A DNA stretch of 60,000 nucleotides, taken from Takakia lepidozioides (lineage: Eukaryota; Streptophyta; Takakiopsida; Takakiales; Takakiaceae). The DNA lies in NCBI GenBank assembly GCA_030704615.1, contig CM060733.1, positions 56,546,001-56,606,000 on the forward strand. Direction: 5' to 3'. The position numbers and the translations under genes were made by a program. Under the pieces are notes generated by a model that saw only the letters and a list, made by a program, of their open reading frames with translations, ran no database searches and was not told where the DNA came from. Below are positions 45,901 through 59,137 of this stretch, in pieces. How positions within the stretch are numbered: position 1 is the stretch's first letter; every line of letters starts with the position of its first letter.

Positions 45901-46237
45901 TGTATGTCGTTGCACACATGATGATTGTCCATGTAACCTCGGCAAAGCCTGCTCGAATTCAGACGGATTTGACATTGAATCAAAACTGCAATGTACCTCT
46001 GACGTTTGTTGGTGTAATTCTGGTGTCTGCCGATGCCCATATGATGATTGTCCATGCCACCTATGCAAACCACAAGTAACTAATTTGGATATGGATACAA
46101 ATCATACCATGGAGCCAAAGAGCTTTATGATAGAACCAAACTATATTTGTTGTGAAAAATGCAATCATAAATTTCAAGAATATCCTTACTATACCGAACA
46201 AAAAAGTATCTGTTGTGAAAAATGTAGATTCCAATAG
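42932..46237 (+). CDS. Unrecognised Pro/Ser-, Gly- and Cys-rich protein, four exons seen, N-terminus missing
   Basis: The exons are 42932-43067, 43520-44210, 44697-45052 and 45654-46237. All borders are GT..AG, the phases (1, 2, 1) fit, and the 589-codon frame is open throughout. Exon 1 is helical and charged (HAECHRRAEYLSRQLQNCKA). Exon 2 is Pro/Ser-rich with a 22-residue repeat (SPKAQSPHSPKAPY). Exon 3 is Gly-rich with a repeated KMVG module (CKMVGLCRR, KRKMVGMYRK). Exon 4 has a twice-repeated Cys motif, WCNSGVCRCxxDDCPC, and two CCEKC motifs, likely metal-binding. The final TAG is followed by 20 open codons. No upstream exon or promoter could be fixed. Function and family are unknown; the intact frame suggests a real host gene. 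Confidence 0.6.
44204..44407 (+). repeat. 102-bp tandem duplication covering an exon end and its splice donor
   Basis: CATTCAAGTAAGC starts at 44204 and again at 44306, and the 102-bp units are nearly identical. Each unit carries the last bases of exon 2 and the donor GTAAGC, so two equivalent donors exist. Confidence 0.9.
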
Positions 46238-49200
46238 TGTCCTAATAATAATGTAGAACCCATCTCAGATATTGAAAATACTACTGGATATAGCATTTAA
46301 ATTTTAAGCTCAACATTTCCAGTAGTGCTAGTTAGTGTCAATGTTGTCGGGTTGCTAATCTAGAGCTTGAGCCTTGAGATATACGATCCCCAATTTGATG
46401 AGGTTTGCATATAAAAAACTCTAATACATAATCTTATATGATTTTATTTTTTTGGTTTCGGTAGCCGGAAGATTTGGCATCGGAACTGCTTGATAAAGGT
46501 TTGGTTTTTAACAAGACATTTGATTTCTTCTTCAAATCGTTCTTTCGATGAGCATTTGAGCTGCTAAGCAAATAAATGTTTAGCGTAATTGGTTTCTATG
46601 ATTGTGATTTCAATATTCTAGACTGAAATGCAGCTTAATGATCTAAATTGGTTCCCATTATGCTTTTCTCCGTGAGATTTCAATGTTTTGGGGTGTTTGT
46701 ATCGGAGGGAGATTAGACGTACAATTTGACTATTTCATGTTAATGCAATTTGTGATATATTTTTGAGACAGTCATTGCAAGATACTAATCCTCTTCGAAT
46801 CAATTGTGGTCACCCACTAGGGTTGAAACCTAGCCCAATCTTACCAAGCACTCATGTCACATAGGCGATGATAATCTATGACAAAGTTGTTAAAGTGAGG
46901 ACTTAGAGGTTTCTTTAGAAATGTGTGTATCGATTTTCACAATCTCATTAGGTTGAATTGGCTATATTGAAATATTATGTTATTCAAATTTCTATTAATA
47001 AATATCCACGTTGAACAAGTTATTTCCCTCAATTGTAAGAATGACATTTTTGGGGTGCACATTTTAATGGATTTAATCAAGTATCCACAATCTAATGTAA
47101 ATCAACAGTGGACCTTGGATTGCTAACATGTATAAATGTCTTTTGATTTTTAGTTCGTTAATCTAATTTACCTACGGTATACAAAATACTATTGAAGACT
47201 TGATTTGGGATGCATAGCTTAAAAAACCTCTTACACTTATTGATGTTGGCACTCATTATTAAATTTTGTTCTAGCATAATTATCAAGAGAGATAAAACAA
47301 CTCAGTTTAGAAGTTTGGAATATAAAACAAAGGCTGACCTTGGGGTGTTCGGTTTTTGAAGGTTTTGCGGGCCAAAGTGCCAGGACTAGTAAAGGCTGGC
47401 ACACAAGGTCGTAAAAAGCAATGCTTCGAATGTGTGGCAAACTCTGGATCCACATTTGTAGCAGCACTTTTTATATAAATTGTGTGAGCTATCATGAACT
47501 TTAGAAATGGTCCACGGGTCTTAACAATTCCTACCAAAGGAATTGGGTACTTGGTGGCCCATCATCCCCCACTTAAAAACAGTCATGATCTAGCTGTTAG
47601 AACATAATTTGACTGGGTTGTCCTCACATATTGTGCTTTGAAACATTTTTATTTTTACAATCATGAGACGGCGTTTGGGGCTTTAAACTACTATTTAAAT
47701 ATAGAACAGTGAAGATAGTGGATTATATCAATTGTACCTTTAGGGTTCCTATTAGCCCATCTCTTTATGTTCTTCAATCTTTTGATCGTTTCGATCAACG
47801 TTGATATGAATTATCATATAGTTAAATAACCTTGGATACATTGTATTTATCCTCAATTTGTAGGTTTTCTTAATTTATTTGTTAAATTTTGTTTGGGTTT
47901 CAAAGATGTTATTGGTTGTCAATGTTAAGATTATTGAAAATAGACAATATGCAAGGCCTACCTTGGTCCTTGATTATGACCTCACATGATTTCTCCTTCT
48001 TTAATCTTAAGCAAATTTAGACAATATGCCATAATCAATATGTCCATAATTTGTTCTACTATAGTCCCATGGATGTTTAATTCATATTCATATTTAAAAT
48101 ATATTAGTAGATTTTATTTTAATTTATTGTTAAAAAAAACTTGGGGACAACATTTCAAAAATCTTGAAGTGAGGATAACCATTATGGCCAATCCAAGTCA
48201 ACTAGTTATTTAATGTACTATGGGTACCTAGGGTCCTTGGTGGAGGGTTGCGCAACTGCTTTGCCCCGGTTATGTTTGTTAGAAGTAGCCACCCCAAGCA
48301 TAATGTAGTAGCCTTTTGCGGGTGAAGTGACACCATAAGTTTGTTATAGCAATCTTCAGTCTTTCTTTCTTGTTTCGTCAACCTAATTTGGGTCGGGGAA
48401 TCGGTCATTTGTCCTTATGGCTCATTTAAAAGAGATGGTTTTGTCCCCTCCTTGAAAAGGGCCTAAATTATGATCCGCTTTTAGGTTCTTTTACTGGTAT
48501 ATAAACAAAAGCAAAAAAAAACTTTTTTCTTAACAATCTTTCATGTATCGAGTACCCTTCATCTGTTTTCCAAAGTTATTTTCATCCGACAAGTATCATG
48601 CGCCTGAATAAAAAACTAACCACCATCAGTTATTGAATCATAGTTGAGAATTTAGTCCATGTGATTTAGGACTCAAAGTTTGGCTAAATTGGACACTATC
48701 ATTGCACCTTTCACTGTATTGATCAACACTTTTTGTGGAAACATTGGACTTGCAGTCTTATGGTCTGGTTTATTAAAAGAAAAATGACCAAATTACCATG
48801 TGTGTGTGTGACTTCACCTTATGGCTTATATTGCATGTTATTGAGAGTGTTAGGTTGTACACGTCTGATTTGTATTCATGGGACCTTTTGGATTTGAATC
48901 CACAACCATTTGTACATGCACAAGATGAAGACAACTGCTCAACCATTGGGCCATCAGGTGCCAACATGTACTTTTCTGCTTCTTACATTAGGTCTTTTTT
49001 CACCATGATTCATTTCCATCAAGCTCCTCGCGTGCTTTTATAAAAACAATCTATCTCATTCATTGGGTCCATTTTGAATCCACCCACATGACATGCCATC
49101 AATCTAATGAACATTCTTGTTGTCCATCCCCCCCAAAAGATTAATCAAATTCCACGTCGGCACGAACCGCCCAACAAAAGACTTGTGCTCGATATTGTGA

Positions 49201-50478
49201 ATTGCACGCAGATAGAGCTTGCCCATGTTATCAACCTCACGATTGAGCACCTCATGTAGCTCTGAGGAGCTCTATTGGGAATCCAGACGTCCTCGATGGT
49301 AGATTCAATGCGATTCCAAGAGGGATTATCATGATCCTTATAAATATCACGAAGATCATCGGTCCTTATTTCCAATAGATTAAAGAAATGATTGTGATCA
49401 TTATTGAACTAGGTTACATGTAGAGGTTTGTCTCTCCTTTGAGGTAAGCTCTTAAATTTGGGGTTGTGTAGCTTGAAATAACATGCAATGCATAATAGGA
49501 ATTCAGTCACAGATAAGCACATATATACCTCGCAACTTGTCCAATTGACTACATAGTGGAAACTAGACAACACAAGAGTAAAAAGTAGTTATTCATGTTA
49601 CTGCAAGCCGGAATCTTGGTCAGGGCAGTTTCAGCCTAACTACAAACAAAACAAGAAAGACAATTGACTCTTAAGACGTACATTGTCGTAGTCTGAAGCC
49701 CATTCACCAATTTGCATAAGCCACACAATACCTCAGTTAGGGGGTGACGCCGGTATTATGACTTCACTCTCAACTCGCAATTCATCTATCATTCCTACAT
49801 ATACTCTATAAGGCACTTTCCAAAATTAGAAGAGGAAGAGACTGCCACACGGCAGGGAGGACAATATATCAGACATGGAGGGAGACTGTCTCCAGAGAGG
49901 GGAGGGGGGGGGGGGGGGGGACAAAGCAGCTGTACACAACACACGCACATCCATAGCAAGTATCTCAGCTTCACACAATGTGTACACCAAGCTCTACATA
50001 CAAATCATAGATCAGATTTTTTTACTCACGATGATAAATAATTTATACGTCGCACCATGGATCAAAGTCAAGCAACTTGACAGAAGTAAATAAGGTATTT
50101 AAATGTAGCTGACTTGAGTACATCCCCATTGTCCCCCCCTCACCATCCATATATTTGATTTTACACTACCATGACTTATCACGCACCTCCCATTGGTAGA
50201 CTCCTCTTCAAGTCATAATTACTTGTTTTGACGTGTGCGCTTGACTCTAGTCTCCCAAACTGGCCCCTCGGTTGGGCCGACTTTGAGAGTTGGTTGCAGT
50301 CTGTATTAGTTATGACATTTGGATGTTTTATACGCTCGAATGCTTCACTAGCTTTGGTCATTGAACGGGCTTGCACCGTTCTCGGATTTGTTAGTACTCA
50401 TTTTATATACTTATGTAGGTACTGTTGGTGTGGGTTGTTCAATCAGCCCATGCCCTATTTGGAGGATCCATGTAAGTC
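46238..50478. other. Intergenic stretch with no gene seen
   Basis: AT-rich, with short frames only. A G-run lies at about 49899-49920. The frame 49375-49145 (minus) has no recognised domain. A tRNA-like module at 48887-48963 is listed separately. Confidence 0.4.
48887..48963 (-). repeat. tRNA-derived SINE-like module
   Basis: The minus strand reads TGGCCCAATGGTTGAGCAG (box-A-like) and later GTGGATTCAAATCCA (box-B-like with a T-arm stem). No proper acceptor stem or anticodon arm forms, so this is a tRNA-derived repeat rather than a gene. Confidence 0.4.
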
Positions 50479-51859
50479 CACTACAACAAATTTGGGTTTT
50501 TATGACTTTGTTTATGACTGCATTTTTAGTTATAACTGACAAATATCACTACATGATCATCTCGGACATCCTGTTATGTGTGCCACCAAGACATATATGA
50601 TAGTAATGTATGTATCTGCTTACGTGACAATTACCTGGATTAATGAAGTCATACATTGGTGTCACAACTATGTCTTCATATGATACTTCATCCATCCATT
50701 CCAGCATAATGCGTGGTTAGGTCTGTATAACACGTGCATTAGTCGTGTCGGTACAAGTGTCAAGCTTCACGATGATCGTCTTTGTGAGATGGTTATGACT
50801 GTCATATATATAACTATAGAAAGACGTGTTTGTATGAGAATTACCAAGTTTGTTTCATTTTTAACATAATATTATCTGAGATCTTGTTGTAGTCATTCAA
50901 AAGTCATTCCTATGACTTCAATGGGATTTATTACCACCACATGGTGCATGGTAATTGTTAGTGCAGTCTAATGTGTAGTCATAGATATAACTCTCAGAGC
51001 AATGTATTACAACATATGCAAGTCCTAATACATGTAAGATATACCGGTGATAAGCAACACAATAAGACATTGAGCAAGACAGAACCAAGACACACTGTAG
51101 TGTGAATATGTGGTAATTCTGCAGTTGTGATTTTTGGCTAAGTTCTTTTGATGAATGTACATTTAGATGAATGTGCATTTGGATGGAGTTTTGGAGTTTT
51201 GGAGTTTTGGATGAAGACATTCATCCGACTTTTCCAGTGAGGACATCTGTTTGGTGTTCGCTTTATCATGCCAATCTTCTAGGGCAAAACTGATTGATTG
51301 CAGAGTGGGTAGTTTAGTTGTTTGGGCATTTATGAAGGGGTTTGATTGATGGATATAGCACACTGATCTACCAGGCTGCATTGAGCTGCATTCATGCGGT
51401 CAAACATTGGACCAAGAACATAGGCTTGGTTTATATAACTAGTAGTCATACACAATACTACACGTCAGACACGTGCCATGTAAGCTTATGACTAAATGAC
51501 TACACCACCACTACACATTGATGACATGCCATAGAAGCTTATGACTACATGACTACAGGAGGTTTCACTTTGTTTATATGACTACATCACTGCACGTGGC
51601 ATCTTAAGGCATATACATGAATGGGTTCATCCATTGGATGACCTCATCCATCTATCTTTAACGAAGCACTTGTGTTAATGGAATGACACAAAGTACAAAA
51701 AGTTAAGAAATTCAAAAAATTGCTTTAGGGTTGCCCACGTTCAGCCGTGAACATGGAGGCCTGGGACTTAGCCTCCTTTTGTCTCCCGCGCTACCATTTG
51801 TTTTTTGTAGTATCGAGCCCAAGCAGTGAGAACTTGTGTCATGGAATGGGATGATCGCA

Positions 51860-53470
51860 GGATATGCAATGCAGGGGCACTGATGCAGCCTTCTTGAGCT
51901 TATTCTATGTGGTTGCATCGAGGATGCGAAGGGAGTTTGCAACGGTATGGCTGAACGATGCTTGCGGGGTATGCACGGCAAGGCCGCGGGAAGGAGGCTT
52001 TGGAGACCTACGATCAAATGATGGCGGAAGGGGTGAAGCCCGACCACATCACGTTTGCATTTGCAATGCATGTGCAAGCCTGGCAGCCCTGGAAAAGGGC
52101 AAAGAGGTCTATGGTGACATTGTCAAAGCTGGAATTGTACCCGATGTCATTCTGAACAATACCCTCATGGACATGTATGCCAAATGTGGCAGTATTGAGG
52201 ATACAAAGGGAGTGTTTGAGAATATGGCTGAACGAAATGTCGTGTCCTGGAGTGTGATGATCGCGGGATATTCCCCAGCATGGATGCGGGATGGAGGCAT
52301 TGGAGACCTATGAGCAAATGATGTGGGAAGGGGTAAAGGCACACCTGGTCACGTTTGTTTGTATATGCAATGCGTGTGCAAGCTTGGCAGCCTTGGAAAA
52401 GGGCAAAGAGGTTCATGGTGACATCATCAGAGCTGGCGTACCCGACGTCATTTCTGAACAATACCCTCGTGGACATGTATGCAAAATGTGGATGCATCGA
52501 GGATGCGAAGGGAGTTTGCAACGGTATGGCTGAACGATGCTTGCGGGGTATGCACGGCAAGGCCGCGGGAAGGAGGCTTTGGAGACCTACGATCAAATGT
52601 TGACGGAAGGGGTGAAGCCCGACCACATCACGTTTGCATTTGCAATGCATGTGCAAGCCTGGCAACCCTGGAAAAGGGCAAAGAGATCCATGGTGACATT
52701 GTCAGAGCTGGAATTGTACCCGATGTCATTCTGAACAGTACTCTCGTGGACATGTATGCAAAATGTGGGTGCATCGAGGATGCAAAGGGAGTGTTCAACA
52801 GTATGGGTGAACGAGATGTGGTGTCGTGGAGTGCGATGATTGCAGGGTATGCACAACATTGAGCAAATGATCCAGGAAGGGCAAGGATATGCACATCGGA
52901 GGTGTGGTATAGAGGCTTCGGAGACGTATGAGCAAATAATGCGGGAAGGGGTGAAGCCGGACCGGGTCACGTTCGTTTGTGTTTGCAATGCGTGTGCGAG
53001 CCTGGCAACCCTGGAGAAGGGTAAAAGGTCCATGGTGACATTGTCAAATTTGGAATTGTACCCGATGTCATTCTTAACAATACCCTCGTGGACATATAAG
53101 CCAAATGTGGCAGTATTGAGGATACAAAGGGAGTGTTTGAGAATATGGCTGAATGAAATGTCGTGTCCTAGAGTGTGATTATCGCGAGATATTCCCCAGC
53201 ATGGATGCGGGATAGAGGCATTGGAGACCTATGAGCAAATGATGCGGGAAGGGGTAAAGGCACACCCGGTCACGTTCGTTTGTATATGCAATGCGTGTGT
53301 GAGCCTGGCAGCCCTGGAAAAGGGCAAAGAGGTTCATGGTGACATCATCAGAGCTGGAATTGTACCCGACGTCATTCTGGACAATACCCTCGTGGACATG
53401 TATGCAGCTGAGCAGGCACAGATTGAAACACGGCCTGCTAAGGGTGGACAAACTTCTCACATCGTACATT
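51860..53470 (+). pseudogene. Rearranged PPR (PLS-class) repeat array
   Basis: Repeated 35-residue-type helical hairpins are present, e.g. VDMYAKCGCIEDAKGVFNSM, GERDVVSWSAMIAGYAQH and EGVKPDHITF, spread over all three frames. The block at 51914-52160 recurs 580 bp later (52494 onward), nearly identical for about 100 bp and similar beyond, so unequal exchange has multiplied the units. Many frameshifts preclude a working protein. PPR proteins bind organelle RNA and often direct editing; this cluster keeps only the repeat part, with no E or DYW domain. Confidence 0.85.
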
Positions 53471-53659
53471 AAGAAAAGCCACACCTTGTGATTGCGGTTG
53501 TCCCACCATCGTGAAGGATCTTTTATAAAACTCATGCCAGCTCACATCATGAACAAGCTAACTTGCAGAATTCTACATGAAATTTTAGGGACGACTCTGA
53601 TAACATGGCAAAACAGGGTGAAATGTGGTGAAGAAGGTACCTTCATTAGCAGCGAATTG

Positions 53660-54190
53660 TTCTATCAATTGTGTTGTTGCCGCTTCTGTTTCCAAGATGA
53701 CATCTGGTACGATTCCAGCTTTGATAATGTCACTATGGACCTCTTCCCTCTTTTCCAGAGCTCCCAGGCTTGCACACGCGTTGCAAACACAAACAAATGT
53801 AATGTGGTTGGGCTTCACCGCTTCGCACATCATTTGCTCATATGTCTCCAAAACATTCCTACCACACCTATGCTTGATAAATCCTTCCAACATAATTCCC
53901 CATGTGATCAAAGATCATTGAGGCATTCTGTTGAACACTTGGTGAGCATCCCTGATGCTCCGGCACTTAACATACATGTTGACAAGGGTGTTGAGTAGAA
54001 TTTTTTTTGGCATGAATCCACTTTGGATAATGTGAGTGTGCACCTGCTTTCCAGCTTCCAGACCTTCCATCTTGATGCACTTAAGCAAGAGTCAGACATA
54101 CATATCTAAATCTGCCGACATGCCTCCTTGGTTTAGAGTCTGTAGAGCCTCTGTCAGGCTGCCTTACGCACAAAATATCTTCACATGCCC
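53660..54190 (-). pseudogene. N-terminal PPR gene fragment, opposite strand
   Basis: The minus strand reads an N-terminal-type PPR beginning, MEGLEAGKQVHTHIIQSGF, then LLNTLVNMYVKC, ITWGIMLEGFIKH and ALEKREEVHSDIIKAGIVPD. TGA stops near 54090 (before LLLKCIKM) and near 53918 (before SLITWG) fit CGA to TGA. The 3' end runs into inverted-repeat DNA at about 53660. Confidence 0.75.
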
Positions 54191-54299
54191 AGAAGTGCCA
54201 GAAGAGGCATTGTGGACTCCCTCTCTTGATCCTCTAATTTCAGAAGCTGTGGTCATGGTTGAGGTGCCTGATTTTATCAACTATGCCGTTGCAGCTGTT

Positions 54300-57200
54300 G
54301 CATTTAGTTGACCATCTACCCATGCAGGTTTCTTGTAGCTACTAATCCACCTGGAATCAAGGTAATCTGGAGCTTGAAGTCCAGCCCTCTTGGATGAATC
54401 TGGACCCACACTCTATCCCTGCTCCTTCAGCTATCCATGCCTCTACACAAATCATGCATACATCCTTGCCTTGTAGCTGATAATGACAGCCTAGATTTGT
54501 TCTACGAAACACCCAACTCAGCTTATTACACTAGTTCTATACTGAATTGCGTCTGCTACTCTCCTGTAATCTAACAGGCATTCACCTTTTTGCCTCGGTG
54601 TCCCACCATTCACTGGGGTCAGAAAAGTATTCATTCCACAGCTTCTCCTCATCTCTGTTACGTGTTTTTGGATACTTTCATGTTGTCACAGTGGCATCAT
54701 GTCAAAGTCACTCCAAACTACATTCACTCAACCAGCTAACTTGCAGAATTCAACATGGAAATTTAGGGCCGATTATGATAAGAGGGAAAAACATGGTAAA
54801 ATGTGTTGAAGAAGGTGCCTTGATTACCAGTGCCTGATTTTATCAGTTGTGCCGCTGCTGTTGCGGCATTCAGTTGACCATCTACCCATGCAGGTTTCTT
54901 GTAGCTATTGATCCACAGGGAATCATAAGTAATCTTGTGCTTGAAATCTGGCCCTCTTGGATGAATCTGGACCCACTCTTTATCCTTGCTCCTTCAGCTA
55001 TCTCTGCCACTATGTTCCGGCAAACACCCTAACCCTACTTATCACACAAGTTCCTATGGTGACTTGAGCTTCCAACAGGCATTCACCTTTTTGCACCATG
55101 TCTTTTTGCACCAACGAGCTAACTTGCAGAATTCAACCTGGAAATTTTAGGGATGACTCTGATAACAGGGGAAACAGACTGAAATGTGTTGACTCTCACC
55201 TCATAGGTCTCCAAAGCCTTGGTGGTTCTCACACACCAAATCTGACATTACATGACTACAGACACAAGCAGCACACACAAGAGGTCCTCTTGGATTCATG
55301 GTCAGTCAAATCCTCCATGGGTTATGACACAAGGTTGAGGACAAAGTGGTGAGGGCACCTTCTGCTTCGACCTATTTTAGCCTGTTTTGCCCTCTCATCA
55401 GACTTGGCCTTGAATTTGAAACATCACAGCCAGCTCTAGGGTGTTATCAGGAATAGAGCCTTAAATGGTACATCAGAGCCCCAAACAACCATAGATCCAC
55501 CCAACGAGCTAACTTACAAAATTCATCATAGGTAATCTTGTGCTTGAAATTTGGCCCTCTTGGATGAATCTGAACTCACACTCTATCCCTGTTCCTTCAG
55601 CTATCACTGCCTCTGCAAATCACAAATCATGCATACATCCTTGCCTTGCTGCTAGCAGCTGATAATGACACCTACCAGCAACGAGTAGACTCTAGAAATT
55701 CATGCAGATTTGTTTTAGCAAACACCCCAACCCTACTTATCACACTAGTTCCTATGCTGACTTGCGCTTCCAATAGGCATTCACCTTTTTGCTTTGGTTG
55801 CATCTGCTTCTCTCTGTAATCCAACATGCATTCACCTTAGCCTCCTTGTCCCACCATTGACTGGGGTCCGAAAAGTGTTCATTGCAAAGCTTCTTTTTAA
55901 ATCTTTGTTATCTGTTTTTGGTCACTTCCTGCTGCCACATCAGCACTAACTTGTCAAAGTCACTCCAAACCACCACAGATCCACCCAAAGAGCTAACTTT
56001 CAAATTCAATCCACCGGGATATATGAGACTAGACCCAAATTGCCATTGTAATTCAATTCCCCTGGGAATGGATTTATGTCCATTATTGAGGAATTGTGAG
56101 GTTGATTTCAAACTGCTCCTCTAGTAGAAAGAGAGCGAGGGCTAATACATCTGGATTATAAAGGGGCTGAGAGGAAATGTTCATGGATGGTATGGCATGG
56201 CAGCTCGGATGAGGCATCATGGAAGCATGTTGCAAAGTTATTGGTTAAGGTGGCAGCACATGTGGAGATCAATGGGTTTGAGGTGCCTTGCCTGTTCATA
56301 GCTGCCAAAGATGATCTTGAGCCTAATCCTGCTTGCACCCACACTCTGCACTGGTATGGACACCTACTACTTTGTTCCTGTGCTTGGCTGTCTTGGCCAT
56401 GGCAGATTTGTTAGTCTCAGGTCAAGCTGCATGGATAGTTTGTCAATGAGGTGAGAGTCATAGTCTGTTCAAGTGTCAGTTCACATTCTATCGATGGGGA
56501 TATTATGTCTGCCATGAATAGTCTTTCACTGGAATCCACAAAGGCAATTCAGGTATGATCTGCAGTATGTCACTGTGCTATGTCAATTGGAAGCCGTAGA
56601 AGCAACGACACAATTGATACGCACTGCTAATCAAGGCACCTTCTTCAACACATTTCACCCTGTTTTACGACCCTAATTTCCATGTTGAATTCTGCAAGTT
56701 AGCTGGTTGAGTGAACCTTTGATAGTTTGGAGTGACTTTTGACTTGATACTGCCAATGTGACAACAAGAAAGTATCCAGAAACCGGTAACAGAGACAAGG
56801 AGAAGCTGTGAAATGAATACTTTTCTGACCCCAGTCAATGGTGGGACAATCGAGGCAAAAAAGGTTAATGCCTATTGGATCACAGAGAGTAGCAGATGCC
56901 ATTGAGCATAGGAACTTGTGTGATAAGTTGAGTTGGGTGTTTCCTAGAAAAAATCTAGGCTGTCATTGGCAGCTGCTAGCAGCAAGGCAATGATGTATGC
57001 ATGATTTTGTGCAGAAGCATGGATAGTTGAAGGAGCAGGTATAGAGTGTGGATCAGATTCATCCAAGAGGGCCGGATTTCAAGCTCCAGATTACCTATGA
57101 TTCCTATGGAATGATAGCTACAAGAAACCTGCATAGGTAGATGGTCAATTGGAAGCCGCATTAGCAGTGCCTGATTATCATTCCACAAGAAACCTGCACG

Positions 57201-57490
57201 GGTAGATGGTCAATTGGAAGCCACAGCAGCAGCGGCACATTCGATGTAATCAGGCACTGCTAATGAAGACACTTTCTTCAACATATTTCACCCTATTTTT
57301 CCCTCTTATGAGAATCGGCCCTGAATTTTGATGTTGAATTCTGCAAGTTAGCTGGTCGAATGAATTGAGTTTGAAGTGACTTTGACATGATACTGCCAAT
57401 GTGACAACATGAAAGTATCCACAAACAGGTAACAGAGATGAGGAGAAGATGTGGAATGAGTAATTTTCTGACCCCAGTCAACGGTGGGAC
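54300..57490. repeat. Inverted-repeat complex around a PPR-flanking repeat family
   Basis: A unit containing GACCATCTACCCATGCAGG, then CCCTCTTGGATGAATCTGG, then AACTTGCAGAATTCAACATG occurs in plus orientation around 54309, 54720-54980, 55090-55160 and 55500-55620. It occurs in reverse orientation around 56640-56720, 56940-57150 and 57240-57490. Related pieces lie at 16520-16700. The middle part (55850-56550) holds short frames without recognised domains. Confidence 0.75.
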
Positions 57491-57499
57491 AACCGTGAA

Positions 57500-58002
57500 T
57501 GCATGTCAGATTACCAGATGTCATTCTGGACACCCCTGGTATTGGACCTGTATGACAAATGTTGGTGCATGCAAATGGAGTGTTCAACACTATGGCTGAA
57601 CGAGATGAGGTATCGTGGAGTGCGATACTTGCAGGGTATGCACAACAGGGACGTGGGATGGAGGCTTTGGAGACCTATGAGCAACTGATGGGGGAAGAGG
57701 TGAAGCCCGACCACATAATGTTTGTGTACATTTGCAATGCGTGTGCAAGCCTGGCAACCCTAGAAAAGGGCCAAGAGATCCATGGTGACATCATCAAATC
57801 TGCAATTGTACCAGAACTCATCCTGCACACTCCTCTGGTGGACATGTATGCCAAATGTGGGCGCATTGAGGATGCGAAAGGAGAGTTCAACACTATAGCT
57901 GAACGAGATGTGGTGTCCTGGAACGCGATGCTTGCAGGGTATGCACAACAGGGGCGCGGGATGCAGGCTTTGGAGACCTATGAATGTTGGGAGAAGGGGT
58001 GA
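57500..58002 (+). pseudogene. PPR repeat fragment
   Basis: A 147-codon frame (57559-58002) gives over three PPR units, e.g. ERDEVSWSAILAGYAQQGRG, GQEIHGDIIKSAIVPEL and LVDMYAKCGRIEDAKGEF. It lacks both a PPR N-terminus and any C-terminal E/DYW domain and ends abruptly. It is less decayed than the 51860-53470 array and could be translated, but it is a fragment. Confidence 0.8.
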
Positions 58003-58600
58003 AGCACATGGTCATTGACTCAAGGTTTCCCACATTTCTATACATTTGTCAAGCTCCCATTTCCTGCTGGTCTAGAGAGTGAACACATATGAAGGCATGT
58101 GCTCATTTGGCTGGCCTTACTCTCGGGTTAGATTGCAAATGTGATGGCCGTTGTATGTGTGCTATCCTAGCTGGTTGCTTGGGCGGCGTAAGCTAGTTGC
58201 TTGGACCCCGATGTTTCTCGGGGGGTTTCTTAGGGGGTTTTCTTTAGTTTTTCTCTTGGGGTTTCTCATGCTTGAATAATGAAGTATATTTTGGGAATAT
58301 ATATAAGACCATGTCAGTGTCTGATGTATTAACCTCCAATATCGTTCGAAGATGTAATGTCCTTTGAGGTTGTTGTGGTGTTTCTATGGATGGCATGTTT
58401 GGTTGTAGTTGTGTCTTTCATATTGTATCATATTGTTGCAGCCTCTTCCAATCTATGCAACAGGGTTGGTGGTAGAATCTTTCTTTGCCACTCTTTGCAA
58501 CTGCCAGCAGGGTTGGCCTTTCATCTTTGCCAATTGTTGTGCTTATGAGAGCTCCAAATGGTTTATTAAATTTCATATTATATTATATTATTTTAATATC
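58003..58600. other. No gene seen; TATA-like site at about 58296
   Basis: AATATATATAAGACC near 58295-58310 follows a run of GGGGTTTCT-like motifs. It may be an LTR or promoter remnant. Short frames after it are hydrophobic and unassigned. Confidence 0.25.
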
Positions 58601-59137
58601 TGAATTAGTCATTTAAAATTAAATAATATTTAATAAATTATAAAATCTATGACCAACACGTGTCAGTCACAGGCCACGTAACATAGTGTTGTAGTGATAT
58701 AGCCATACCCATAGTCATGTAGTCATAAAGATATAAGTACTTCATTGCTCCATCAGGGATGATTACACATGTCAAATCGCAAAGGATCCCACGTGTCACG
58801 CAGACGCCTCTCCATGTAGACGATACGTATCACATCCGGAGGGTCACACGTGTCATGGAGACGCCTCTCCATGTAGGCGCTCTATAGTAGTGTAGTAGTC
58901 GTAACCTTAGTCATAACATTCAGTCGTGTAGTCATCTATTTATGATTACATCACCAAACCCTACATCACTATGCGTCGATGGGCAAGTGCCACATCCTCA
59001 GTGACGACCATGACTTCGCACTTATCACTTTGTAGTCATGGTAGAATTGACTTCGTGTTTGTCACTGCAGAGTGAGGTAGTCATAAAAGCACTTGCAGTG
59101 ATATCCATAGTCATAAAAACGTTAATCTGTACTAGTG

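Larger units (their letters stand above)
50479..59137. mobile_element. Candidate CACTA element (8.7 kb) carrying PPR fragments
   Basis: The left end starts CACTACAACAAATTTGGG and then TTTTTATGAC. The right end, reverse-complemented, starts CACTAGTACAGATTAACG and then TTTTTATGAC; about three quarters of the first 44 bases match. Both subterminal regions (50479-51600 and 58600-59130) are filled with TATGACTAC/GTAGTCATA motifs, as in the nested CACTA element at 33243. The flanking triplets GTC and GAT do not match, so the ends could belong to two elements. No transposase is seen. Confidence 0.5.
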
